From: Zoogloea sp.
Lineage (GTDB): Bacteria; Pseudomonadota; Gammaproteobacteria; Burkholderiales; Rhodocyclaceae
Reading direction: 5' to 3'
NCBI GenBank assembly: GCA_016790385.1
Contig: JAEUNV010000363.1
Span: 1 to 5,480, forward strand
Length of the DNA stretch: 5,480 bases
The position numbers were made by a program, and so were the translations under genes. Of this stretch, positions 1 to 5,480 are shown piece by piece. Under the pieces are notes generated by a model. It saw nothing but the letters and a program-made list of their open reading frames with translations, was not told where the DNA came from and searched no databases. How positions within the stretch are numbered: position 1 is the first letter of the stretch; each line of letters opens with the position of its first letter.

Positions 1-38
1 TGGCGGTCGGCGAGGACGGAAAGTCTCCATGAACTCAT
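1..38 (-). CDS. 5' end of an unidentified leftward gene (partial)
   Basis: Only the first 12 codons are in the window, reading MSSWRLSVLADR. The start is chosen because the complementary strand carries AAGGAG (45-50) exactly 6 nt before the ATG at 36-38, which is ideal spacing, and because the later codons end almost entirely in C, as in the neighbouring genes. A second ATG at 28-30 lies in another frame (METFRPRRPP). That frame is open back to a third ATG at 76-78, but it has a worse ribosome-site spacing and lower third-position GC. Too little is present to name a product. The gene is divergent from the cyclic-di-GMP gene and shares its 217-bp upstream region, so the two may be co-regulated (inference). 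Confidence 0.5.
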   Translation of the reverse strand, partial: MSSWRLSVLADR

Positions 39-78
39 TTGAAACTCCTTGCTGAAAGGGGTTGGGAATTGAGTTCAT
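29..78. repeat. 9-bp inverted repeat flanking the ribosome site of the leftward gene
   Basis: ATGAACTCA at 29-37 and TGAGTTCAT at 70-78 are perfect reverse complements separated by 32 bp. In the leftward transcript the later arm covers most of the AUG start codon and the first codons, while the AAGGAG ribosome site lies in the loop. A stem could therefore hide the start of translation. It could equally be a paired operator, or chance. Confidence 0.35.
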
Positions 79-105
79 TAGGCCAGCCGGGCCGGCGGCG
101 GGAAA

Positions 106-123
106 TACTACTCTGGTACTACT
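106..123 (+). promoter_or_regulatory. Tandem TACTACT heptamers, candidate NarL-type operator
   Basis: TACTACT occurs at 106-112 and again at 117-123, both in the same orientation and 11 bp apart, about one helical turn. Similar bases follow each copy (CTGG and TCAGG). The NarL heptamer consensus is TACYYMT, and each copy matches it at 6 of 7 positions, with A in place of the second Y. Two same-face heptamers in a divergent promoter suit binding by a response regulator of the NarL/LuxR class, and this window encodes one. That this particular regulator binds here is inference. Confidence 0.4.
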
Positions 124-222
124 TCAGGGAGAGGGCGACGCCAGGGCACCTTTTGGAACCGAGCGTGCAATAGTCAATACAGGGGGGCACGGCCTCCCTG
201 CAGCGGAAACGCCAAATTCAGT

Positions 223-254
223 AAAGTAACGAAACCGCAGACACAAAAAGTAAC
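223..254 (+). repeat. 8-bp direct repeat AAAGTAAC upstream of the cyclic-di-GMP gene
   Basis: AAAGTAAC lies at 223-230 and again at 247-254, a 24-bp period. The second copy ends one base before the proposed TTG start codon. The only purine stretch available as a ribosome site is the AAAAAG inside this second copy, so the repeat may affect translation or be an operator half. No protein is known to me for it, and short repeats of this size can arise by chance. Confidence 0.25.
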
Positions 255-255
255 T

Positions 256-2715
256 TTGTCACCCCTTCTCACCGAACCCTACCGCGACACGCTGATCCGC
301 GAGGCCTTCCGCCAGGCCCGGGGCGGAATCCCCATGACCATCCTGGCCATCGTCGGCATTGCTTGGATCCATTGGCTCGATACGCACACCCTGATCACTC
401 CCCTGTGGACCTTCAGCGCGCTGGCCATCAGCTTTGGCAGGGCTGTCATCCTCGGCTTCGTGCTGCGACACCAGGACCGGCTGAACATCCGTCTGCGGGA
501 GTGGCTTTTCAACGGGCCGCTGATCCTCAACTCGCTGGTCTGGGCCAGCCTGCCCGTAGTGGCCTTCCCGGCCGCATCCGACCACGAGAAGTTCGGCATC
601 CTGTGCGTTCTTGCCGGTCTGGCCGGCGGCGCGGCCAGCGTGCTGGCCCCCGTGAGATGGCCCGCCCGAATCTACCTGTTCTGCGTGCTGATACCAGGCG
701 CCGCACTCATCCGTCTGGACACCATCGGTCCTGTCCTGAGCACACTGGGGGTCTGTTTCTTTGTGGTCATGCTGCTCAGCCATGCCGCCGCCCGCGAATT
801 GCTCATTGAAGCCATTCGCAAGCGCAGCGAGAACCAGAGCCTGCTTGCGGATCTTCAACGGGAGCGTGGCGAGGTCGAAAAACTCAACCTCGACCTGCGC
901 GCGGCCGAAACCGCCCTGCGGGCCCAGAACAGCGTTCTCGAGCATGAGGTCGCAGTCCGCAGCGAGCGCAATCGGCTGGCCTTCGCGGTCATCCAGAACA
1001 CCGCCGAAGGCGTACTGGTCACCGACGCGGACGGCACGATCATTGAGGTCAACCCGGCCTTCACGCGTATCACCGGCTATTCGGCCGAGGAGGCCATCGG
1101 CGTGACGGTGGGCCTGCTGACCCCCGATGGACCGAAGGATCGCCAGCAGGGGCAGATGATGGAAGTGCTCGCCGAGACCGGAAAATGGGAAGGCGAGCTG
1201 TGGAGCCGGCGCAAGGACGGCAGCCTGTATCTTGAACGGCGCAGCATCGACGCCGTGCGCGACGCCAACGGCACCACCACCCACTACGTCTCGGTGTTCA
1301 ACGACATCACCGAGGATCACCACAAGGACGAGCAGCTGCGGCACATGGCCTGCCACGACCCGCTCACCGGTCTGGCCAACCGCAGCCTGCTCAACGAACA
1401 CCTGCGCATGGCCATCGCCCAGGGCAAGCGCCACCACGGCCGGGCGGGCATCCTCTTCCTCGACCTCGACCAGTTCAAGTCGATCAACGACACCCTCGGC
1501 CACGACGTCGGCGACCTGCTGCTCAAGGAGGTGGCCCGCCGGCTGCATTCCTGCCTGCGCGCCACTGACACCCTGGCCAGGCTCGGCGGCGACGAATTCG
1601 TGGTGCTCCTCAACAGCATCCGCCATCCCGACGACTGCGCGCTGCTGGCCGGCAAGTTGATGGAGACCCTGGGCAAACCTGTCGAGATCGCCGGGGTCAG
1701 CCTGCACGTCAACACCTCCATCGGCATCACTGTCTTCCCCGACGATGGCGAGACGGTCGAGGTGCTGATGAAGAACGCCGACATGGCGCTGTATGCCGCC
1801 AAGGGCGCGGGCAAGAATCGCTTCGACTTCTTCCACACCTCCATGTCCGAGAAGGCCTCCATCCGCCGCGAACTGGAGAGCGCCCTGCGCGAAGCCCTCG
1901 CCAGGGGGCTGCTGGACCTGCACTTCCAGCCCAAGTTCGATGCCTGCCTGGGCCACGTCTGCGGGTTCGAAGCCTTGGTACGCTGGGAACGGGCCGGCCA
2001 CGGCTTCGTGCCGCCCGACCTCTTCATTCCCATCGCAGAGGAGAGCGGCCTCATCGACGAACTGGGGCGCGCGGTGATTGACCGGGCCTGTGCCCAGATC
2101 GCCGCCTGGCATCAGGCCGGCCATGGCTGGCAGAAAGTCGCGGTAAACGTATCGGCACGTCAGTTGATCCACCAGGATCTGCCCCATCAGCTTCGCAACA
2201 GCATGTCCCGCCATGGCGTTCCGGCCGGAAGCCTGGAGATCGAGGTGACCGAAAGCGTCGTCATGACCCAGCCGGAGACGACCATCCCGCTGCTGGCCGA
2301 CCTTCGCCGCATGGGCATCCGCATCGCCATTGACGATTTCGGTACCGGTCATTCCAGCCTGGCCTACTTGCGGAAGCTGCCCATCGACGTGATGAAGATC
2401 GACCGCAGCTTCGTACAGGAGGCGGAGCACAACCCAACCTCCCAGGCCATCATCCGCACCATTGTTTCTCTCAGTCAGGCACTCCGGCTGAGCGTCGTCG
2501 CCGAGGGCATCGAATCTGCCGCCCAGGCCGCAATGCTCCGCGACGCCGGCTGCGACCAGCTACAGGGCTTTCATCTGTCCCGCCCCATGCCCGCCGCCGA
2601 GATCGCCCGGCGCTGGCTGGAGACGTCGCAGACGCCCGAATCCTTCAGGCATTCCGCTCCCCCTCCCGCAGCTCCCGCAACCACACGGCCGCCTCAAAGC
2701 GATTACGCAGGTTGA
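256..2715 (+). CDS. Membrane-bound PAS-GGDEF-EAL cyclic-di-GMP cyclase/phosphodiesterase
   Basis: This 819-residue protein probably makes and breaks cyclic-di-GMP at the inner membrane. Six hydrophobic segments fill residues 24-178, forming an unclassified sensory module, and a charged coiled coil follows (about 180-237). A PAS domain covers about 238-350 (NTAEGVLVTDADG, then NPAFTRITGYS). The GGDEF domain (about 362-525) has HDPLTGLANR, an intact GGDEF at 444-448 and an inhibitory RATD site at 435-438, exactly five residues before it. The EAL domain (about 535-790) has EAL at 572-574 followed by VR, N631, E664 and E666, DDFGTG at 693-698, K714, E750 and Q770, so both activities look possible. 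The TTG start at 256 has only a weak ribosome site (AAAAAG), but no ATG or GTG lies upstream in frame. ATG at 334 is the alternative; it is preceded by GGCGGA but would trim the conserved-looking cytoplasmic N-terminus. The last 23 residues are a Pro/Ala-rich tail lying opposite the response regulator gene. Confidence 0.93.
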   Translation: MSPLLTEPYRDTLIREAFRQARGGIPMTILAIVGIAWIHWLDTHTLITPLWTFSALAISFGRAVILGFVLRHQDRLNIRLREWLFNGPLILNSLVWASLPVVAFPAASDHEKFGILCVLAGLAGGAASVLAPVRWPARIYLFCVLIPGAALIRLDTIGPVLSTLGVCFFVVMLLSHAAARELLIEAIRKRSENQSLLADLQRERGEVEKLNLDLRAAETALRAQNSVLEHEVAVRSERNRLAFAVIQNTAEGVLVTDADGTIIEVNPAFTRITGYSAEEAIGVTVGLLTPDGPKDRQQGQMMEVLAETGKWEGELWSRRKDGSLYLERRSIDAVRDANGTTTHYVSVFNDITEDHHKDEQLRHMACHDPLTGLANRSLLNEHLRMAIAQGKRHHGRAGILFLDLDQFKSINDTLGHDVGDLLLKEVARRLHSCLRATDTLARLGGDEFVVLLNSIRHPDDCALLAGKLMETLGKPVEIAGVSLHVNTSIGITVFPDDGETVEVLMKNADMALYAAKGAGKNRFDFFHTSMSEKASIRRELESALREALARGLLDLHFQPKFDACLGHVCGFEALVRWERAGHGFVPPDLFIPIAEESGLIDELGRAVIDRACAQIAAWHQAGHGWQKVAVNVSARQLIHQDLPHQLRNSMSRHGVPAGSLEIEVTESVVMTQPETTIPLLADLRRMGIRIAIDDFGTGHSSLAYLRKLPIDVMKIDRSFVQEAEHNPTSQAIIRTIVSLSQALRLSVVAEGIESAAQAAMLRDAGCDQLQGFHLSRPMPAAEIARRWLETSQTPESFRHSAPPPAAPATTRPPQSDYAG

Positions 2716-3319
2716 GCTTCTGAAGCACGTGCTTCACGTGCACCTTCACCGTGCTTTCGGCAATGCCCAGGGAGCGGGCCACGATCTTGTTGGAAGCGCC
2801 CTTCGACACCAGCTCCAGGGTCTCCTGCTCCCGCACGGTGAGGGACGCCCAGCCGGCGTCGATGCTCTCGCGACTGGGGGTTTGAGGCTTGGCGAGCAGG
2901 CCCCCCACCTCGGCCGACAGCACCGTACCGCCTGCCGCCACCTGACGCAGCTTGAGGCAGAACTCGTCGGGCTCCATGTCCTTCAGCAGATAGCCGCTGG
3001 CGCCCGCCTTGAGGGCCTCCATCACGTCGAAGCTGGAATCCGACACGGTCAGCATCACCAGCCGGGTCGCCGAGCCCGCCGTCTGGAGGGCACGCACCAC
3101 CGAAATGCCGTCGAGACCCTTCATGTGCAAATCCACCAGGGCCACGTCCGGGCGATGGGTGAGCACCGCCTCGATGCCCTCGGCACCCGACGCAGCCTCG
3201 GCCACCACCTGGATGTCACCGTACATGGACAGGAGCTGGCCGATGCCCTTGCGAAAAAGGGCATGATCGTCCACCACCACCAGGCGGATCGGGGGGCTGC
3301 CGGTCATAGCGTGTTCCAT
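2645..3319 (-). CDS. narL: NarL-family response regulator
   Basis: This 224-residue two-domain regulator closely resembles NarL. The receiver (about 10-130) has the acidic pair D17-D18, the phosphoacceptor D63 in VDLHMKG, T91 and K113 in YLLKDMEP, a NarL-typical string. A Pro/Ser-rich linker (about 140-158) leads to a LuxR-type helix-turn-helix (about 160-215). Its ESTVKVHVKH recognition helix and EAAVW end match NarL, and the known NarL DNA contacts fall in that helix. The ATG at 3319 was chosen because it gives NarL-like length and a 31-nt gap after the kinase gene, with AAGGAA about 10 nt upstream. A longer frame from 3406 would overlap the kinase and adds no recognisable sequence, while ATG at 3307 is also possible. 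It is the second gene of a kinase-regulator operon and should be phosphorylated by that kinase. Its 3' end overlaps the cyclic-di-GMP gene by 71 bp. The regulated genes are unknown, so nitrate control should not be assumed. Confidence 0.93.
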   Translation of the reverse strand: MEHAMTGSPPIRLVVVDDHALFRKGIGQLLSMYGDIQVVAEAASGAEGIEAVLTHRPDVALVDLHMKGLDGISVVRALQTAGSATRLVMLTVSDSSFDVMEALKAGASGYLLKDMEPDEFCLKLRQVAAGGTVLSAEVGGLLAKPQTPSRESIDAGWASLTVREQETLELVSKGASNKIVARSLGIAESTVKVHVKHVLQKLNLRNRFEAAVWLRELREGERNA

Positions 3320-3350
3320 CAAGCTCGTTTCCTTGTTTGAGTCATCGGGT

Positions 3351-4874
3351 TCACGCCCCCGCGGCACGGGGGCGAAAGCGCATTTCGACGCAGGTACCGA
3401 GGCCATCGACGCCCGCCTGCAAGCTCAGGCTGCCCCCCAGCTGGCGGGCCCGTTCGCGCATGATGGAGACCCCGTGGTGCCCCTCGCCCCCACTGTCGGG
3501 CTGGATACCGCGGCCGTCATCCTCCACCCGCACCCGCACCTCGCCCCCCTCAGCGCAATCAAGGCTGATCAGGGCATGGTCGGCGCGGGCGTGGCGGATC
3601 ACATTGGTCAGGGCTTCGCGGACAATCTGGAGCAGGTGAAACTCCTCGTTCACCGACAGGGCCGCGTCACCCAGCCGGTAGTCCAGCCCGATCTCGGTGC
3701 CGGCCCGGGCCGACAGCTCCTCCACCACCTCGCGCAGGGCCTGTTGCAACCCGCCCGGCGGCATGCTGGTACGGAAGGCCGAGAGCAGCTCGCGCAGATG
3801 GCGATAGGCACTGTCCAGCCCGGTCTTGATCTCGGCCGACACCTCCAGCACCCGCCCACCGGGGGCACAGGCGGCGCAGCTGCGGCCGATCTCCAGTTGC
3901 AGGCGGGCGATCTGTAGCTTCATGTAGGAGAGGGCCTGGGCCAGGGAATCGTGCAGCTCGCCGGCGATGGCGTTGCGCTCGTCCATCAGGGCCAGGCGAC
4001 GGCGACGCTGATTACGCTGCAAGTTGCCCAGGGACAGGGCAAACAGCCCGGCGAGGGCATCCACCAGGCGACTGTGGCGGCTCTCGAAGAGGAATTCCCC
4101 CGGCGCCTCGACGATCAGCACCCCGTAGATGTTGTCGGCGTCGCGCACCGGCACGGCCAGCTCGACCATCTCCCCCGCCGGGCCGGACACCGAGCGGCGC
4201 AGGCCCCCGCCCCGGGCCAGCACCTCCGCGTCAAACTCATCGAGCAGGCGGGCCAGCCGCGGCGCCCCCAGCTGGGCCGGCACACCCAGCCCCTCGGCCA
4301 CCGGATCGAGGAGCGCCAGAGAACAGCAGCGGGCTTGCAGGCAGTCCGCCATGTCTTCCAGCAAGGCCGTGAGCCAGGGCGTACTGGCGCTGTTTTCGGC
4401 CAGGCAGGCGCAGGCCCGGTAGATGAATTCCAGGGAGCGGGCGGCAAAGCGCTCCTGCTCGCGGGCATGGCGGGACAGGCGCTCACCGTCGGCCAGGCGC
4501 CCGCCCAGCTGGCCTGCCACCCCGTCCAGGGCACGCTCAAGCCGGTCGATCTCGTCGGCACCCCCGGCCGGTGCTGCCACCGCACCAGCGGTGTGCGCGG
4601 CCACCCGCGCCAGGGCGAGATCGGTGCGCAGGGCCAGCACCTTCCAGGCACTGCGCACGATCATGATGCAGCCTGTCACGAACAGCAAGGCCAGCACGGC
4701 CTGCATCAACTCCACCCCGGCCAGGCGCGACGCGGCCACCCCGCCGGGCGCGGCCCGGGCCGCCAGCTCCAGGCGCACGGCCAGACCGGCGCTGAAGAAC
4801 AGGCCGGCGGCGAGGCTGGCCAGGCAGGCCAGCATCAGGCTCAAGCGGGACAGGAGGGGGTAACGTTGGAGCAC
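3351..4874 (-). CDS. NarX-like sensor histidine kinase lacking the periplasmic sensor domain
   Basis: This inner-membrane kinase (507 residues from the chosen start) should phosphorylate the NarL-like regulator encoded just downstream. Helix 1 is at about 9-33, helix 2 at about 58-74, and only about 24 residues lie between them. A weak HAMP-like linker ends in DEIDRLERALDGVAGQL (about 107-123). A GAF-like central domain covers about 148-283, with cysteines at 155, 157, 178, 183 and 184. The HisKA_3 dimerisation domain has the NarX-type motif ERNAIAGELHDSLAQ with H308. The ATPase domain has the N box (E420, N424 in REALTNVIRHA), DDGRG near 452-456 and HHGVSIMRERA near 466-476, so catalysis looks intact. 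E. coli NarX and NarQ have a periplasmic nitrate-binding module with a conserved P box, and both are absent here. The GTG start at 4874 gives a NarX-like short N-terminus and lies after a sigma-54-like element. TTG at 4880 or ATG at 4955 are alternatives, but codons between them look less like coding sequence and ATG 4955 has no clear ribosome site. Confidence 0.9.
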   Translation of the reverse strand: MLQRYPLLSRLSLMLACLASLAAGLFFSAGLAVRLELAARAAPGGVAASRLAGVELMQAVLALLFVTGCIMIVRSAWKVLALRTDLALARVAAHTAGAVAAPAGGADEIDRLERALDGVAGQLGGRLADGERLSRHAREQERFAARSLEFIYRACACLAENSASTPWLTALLEDMADCLQARCCSLALLDPVAEGLGVPAQLGAPRLARLLDEFDAEVLARGGGLRRSVSGPAGEMVELAVPVRDADNIYGVLIVEAPGEFLFESRHSRLVDALAGLFALSLGNLQRNQRRRRLALMDERNAIAGELHDSLAQALSYMKLQIARLQLEIGRSCAACAPGGRVLEVSAEIKTGLDSAYRHLRELLSAFRTSMPPGGLQQALREVVEELSARAGTEIGLDYRLGDAALSVNEEFHLLQIVREALTNVIRHARADHALISLDCAEGGEVRVRVEDDGRGIQPDSGGEGHHGVSIMRERARQLGGSLSLQAGVDGLGTCVEMRFRPRAAGA

Positions 4875-4924
4875 GGTCAAGGGGCCTTTGGGCGCGCGCC
4901 GTCCATCGGCGCACATCAACCAAG

Positions 4925-4941
4925 AAGCAACTTTCGCGCCC
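4925..4941 (-). promoter_or_regulatory. Candidate sigma-54 -24/-12 promoter for the kinase-regulator operon
   Basis: On the minus strand the site reads GGGCGCG-AAAG-TTGCT, compared with the consensus TGGCACG-N4-TTGCW. It keeps the essential GG and GC dinucleotides 10 bp apart and the full TTGC, with two mismatches outside them. It points towards the kinase gene, and transcription would begin about 40 nt before the GTG at 4874. If it is real, the ATG at 4955 cannot be the start in that transcript. I saw no convincing sigma-70 promoter between 4875 and 5049. No activator site was identified. Confidence 0.35.
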
Positions 4942-5014
4942 CACATGAAACTCATGCCAACGGGGTCAGCGCCCTTTGCCCCACACGCCCCCGACCGTGA
5001 AGGGAGCGCTCGCC

Positions 5015-5040
5015 GGCCGTTCCCCGGGCGGGAGACGGCC
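5015..5040 (-). terminator. GC-rich hairpin after the cytochrome fusion gene
   Basis: In the leftward transcript GGCCGT and ACGGCC pair, and inside them TCCC pairs with GGGA, giving about 10 bp with one bulged C and a 5-nt loop. The structure begins 9 nt after the stop codon of the cytochrome fusion gene. No run of U follows, so it may be a weak or Rho-assisted terminator, or a stabiliser of the transcript 3' end. It separates this gene from the kinase operon transcribed in the same direction. Confidence 0.45.
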
Positions 5041-5049
5041 AGGCGCCAG

Positions 5050-5406
5050 CTACTTCAGCGTCGCCAGATAGGCCAGCAGGTCGGCCCGTTCAGCGCTGCT
5101 GGCCAGACCGTCATACTTCATCTTGCCCCCCGGCACGGCCTTGCGGGGGTTGGCGACGTAGCCATCGATGCGATCCGGCGTCCAGGTGATCCCGCTGGCC
5201 TTGAGCGGATCCGAATACGTGGCATCGGCGACCGCTCCGGCCTTGCGGCCGACAATGGCGAACAGCGTCGGCCCCTTCTTGTTCTTGCCTTCCCTCACGC
5301 TGTGGCATTCGGCACACTCGGTGGCAAAGACGTCCCGGCCGCGCCCCAGGGCCTCGGCCAGCCCGGCAGACAGGACATCGTCGTCCTCGACCAGCAGCAA
5401 TCTCAT
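5050..5406 (-). CDS. Response-regulator N-terminus fused in frame to a class I cytochrome c (no signal peptide)
   Basis: The 118-residue frame has two unrelated parts. Residues 1-22 (MRLLLVEDDDVLSAGL, then AEALGR) are the first strand and helix of an OmpR-type receiver, including its acidic residues, but the phosphoacceptor strand and everything after are missing. From about residue 23 it is a mature class I (c2-type) cytochrome: GRDVF, heme motif C31-A-E-C34-H35, GPTL at 45-48, ASGITW, NPRKAVPGGKM with M96 as likely axial ligand, and the C-terminal helix ERADLLAYLATLK. That cytochrome part is essentially complete. It lacks any signal peptide, so as read the product stays in the cytoplasm, where the heme-attachment machinery does not act. 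The start is supported by AAGGAG at 5415-5420, 8 nt upstream. The gene follows the previous one by 12 nt, a spacing inherited from a response regulator operon. It is most simply a deletion fusion, and probably non-functional as an electron carrier, unless it arises from misassembly or the fusion has gained a new role. Confidence 0.8.
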   Translation of the reverse strand: MRLLLVEDDDVLSAGLAEALGRGRDVFATECAECHSVREGKNKKGPTLFAIVGRKAGAVADATYSDPLKASGITWTPDRIDGYVANPRKAVPGGKMKYDGLASSAERADLLAYLATLK

Positions 5407-5418
5407 GGGCCTTTCTCC

Positions 5419-5480
5419 TTACTGCCCCTCACCCTTCCAGAAGCGCTCCATGGCGATGTAGGTGTAGGACGCCGACCACC
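5419..5480 (-). CDS. 3' end of an unidentified leftward gene (partial)
   Basis: The visible C-terminus is WSASYTYIAMERFWKGEGQ followed by TAA at 5419-5421. It is called coding because every sense codon but one ends in G or C, and because the stop codon overlaps the AAGGAG ribosome site of the next gene (TAAGGAG), a typical operon junction. I do not recognise the protein from 19 residues. In an intact operon it would be followed by a full response regulator gene and possibly its kinase, as suggested by the remnant downstream. Confidence 0.6.
   Translation of the reverse strand, partial: WSASYTYIAMERFWKGEGQ

Noticed and set aside
153..181. TTGGAA - 17 bp - AATACA as a sigma-70 promoter for the cyclic-di-GMP gene
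   Set aside because: It matches the -35 consensus at 4 of 6 and the -10 at only 3 of 6 positions. That is too weak to call, although the spacing is right.
259..2430. A 723-codon open frame on the minus strand opposite the GGDEF-EAL gene
   Set aside because: It lies wholly antisense to a gene with clear conserved motifs. Its product is repetitive Gly/Ala/Val/Gln-rich sequence without recognisable domains, as expected from a stop-poor antisense frame in GC-rich DNA.
2722..2735. A 14-bp perfect palindrome GAAGCACGTGCTTC just after the GGDEF-EAL stop, possible terminator or operator
   Set aside because: It has no loop and no following T run, and it encodes part of the conserved VKVHVKHVLQ helix of the regulator, which is enough to explain the bases.
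3320..3406. A longer N-terminus for the NarL-like regulator, starting at 3406
   Set aside because: The extra 29 residues would overlap the kinase C-terminus, contain no receiver sequence and are absent from NarL-type proteins. The start at 3319 gives the normal length.
4875..4955. A longer N-terminus for the kinase, starting at ATG 4955
   Set aside because: No ribosome site precedes it, part of the extra codons lacks the gene's third-position GC preference, and a sigma-54-like element lies inside the region. It is not excluded.
3951..5000. A 349-codon open frame on the plus strand opposite the kinase gene
   Set aside because: It is a Gln/Gly/His-rich antisense shadow of the kinase with no motif or ribosome site. 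The kinase frame has the H, N and G boxes.
1..5480. CRISPR array, transfer RNA, insertion sequence or phage module
   Set aside because: No regularly spaced repeats, cloverleaf-like sequence, transposase motifs or terminal inverted repeats were seen by eye on either strand.

Overview
The window is GC-rich DNA whose genes strongly prefer G or C in the third codon position. The proteins look proteobacterial: a NarL/NarX-type two-component pair, a large PAS-GGDEF-EAL protein and a class I cytochrome c. I infer a respiratory betaproteobacterium (Rhodocyclales-like), but there is no taxonomic marker here.

Layout from left to right. Positions 1-38 hold the first codons of a leftward gene that runs off the window. 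Positions 39-255 are a divergent promoter region with two TACTACT heptamers 11 bp apart, an inverted repeat around the leftward gene's start codon, and an 8-bp direct repeat before the rightward gene. Positions 256-2715 (+) encode a six-helix membrane protein with PAS, GGDEF and EAL domains, whose diguanylate cyclase, inhibitory and phosphodiesterase motifs all look intact. Its 3' end overlaps by 71 bp, tail to tail, a leftward operon: a NarX-like histidine kinase (3351-4874, -) followed by a NarL-like response regulator (2645-3319, -). The kinase has two membrane helices but almost no periplasmic domain, so it cannot sense nitrate or nitrite in the NarX way. A sigma-54-like -24/-12 element lies just upstream of it.

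The right end (5050-5480, -) holds the strangest gene. It is an open frame that starts exactly like an OmpR-type response regulator (about 22 residues) and continues in frame into a complete class I cytochrome c that has no signal peptide of its own. It has a good ribosome binding site and sits 12 nt after the end of an upstream gene, as a response regulator in an operon would. It looks like a fusion produced by a deletion or rearrangement (or an assembly chimera).

Taken together, the window is a signalling cluster. The kinase and regulator form one phosphorelay. The cyclic-di-GMP protein is physically interlocked with that operon at its 3' end. The divergent promoter carries candidate sites (6 of 7 match to the NarL heptamer) through which the regulator could control the cyclic-di-GMP gene and/or the leftward gene. 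That regulatory link is inference.
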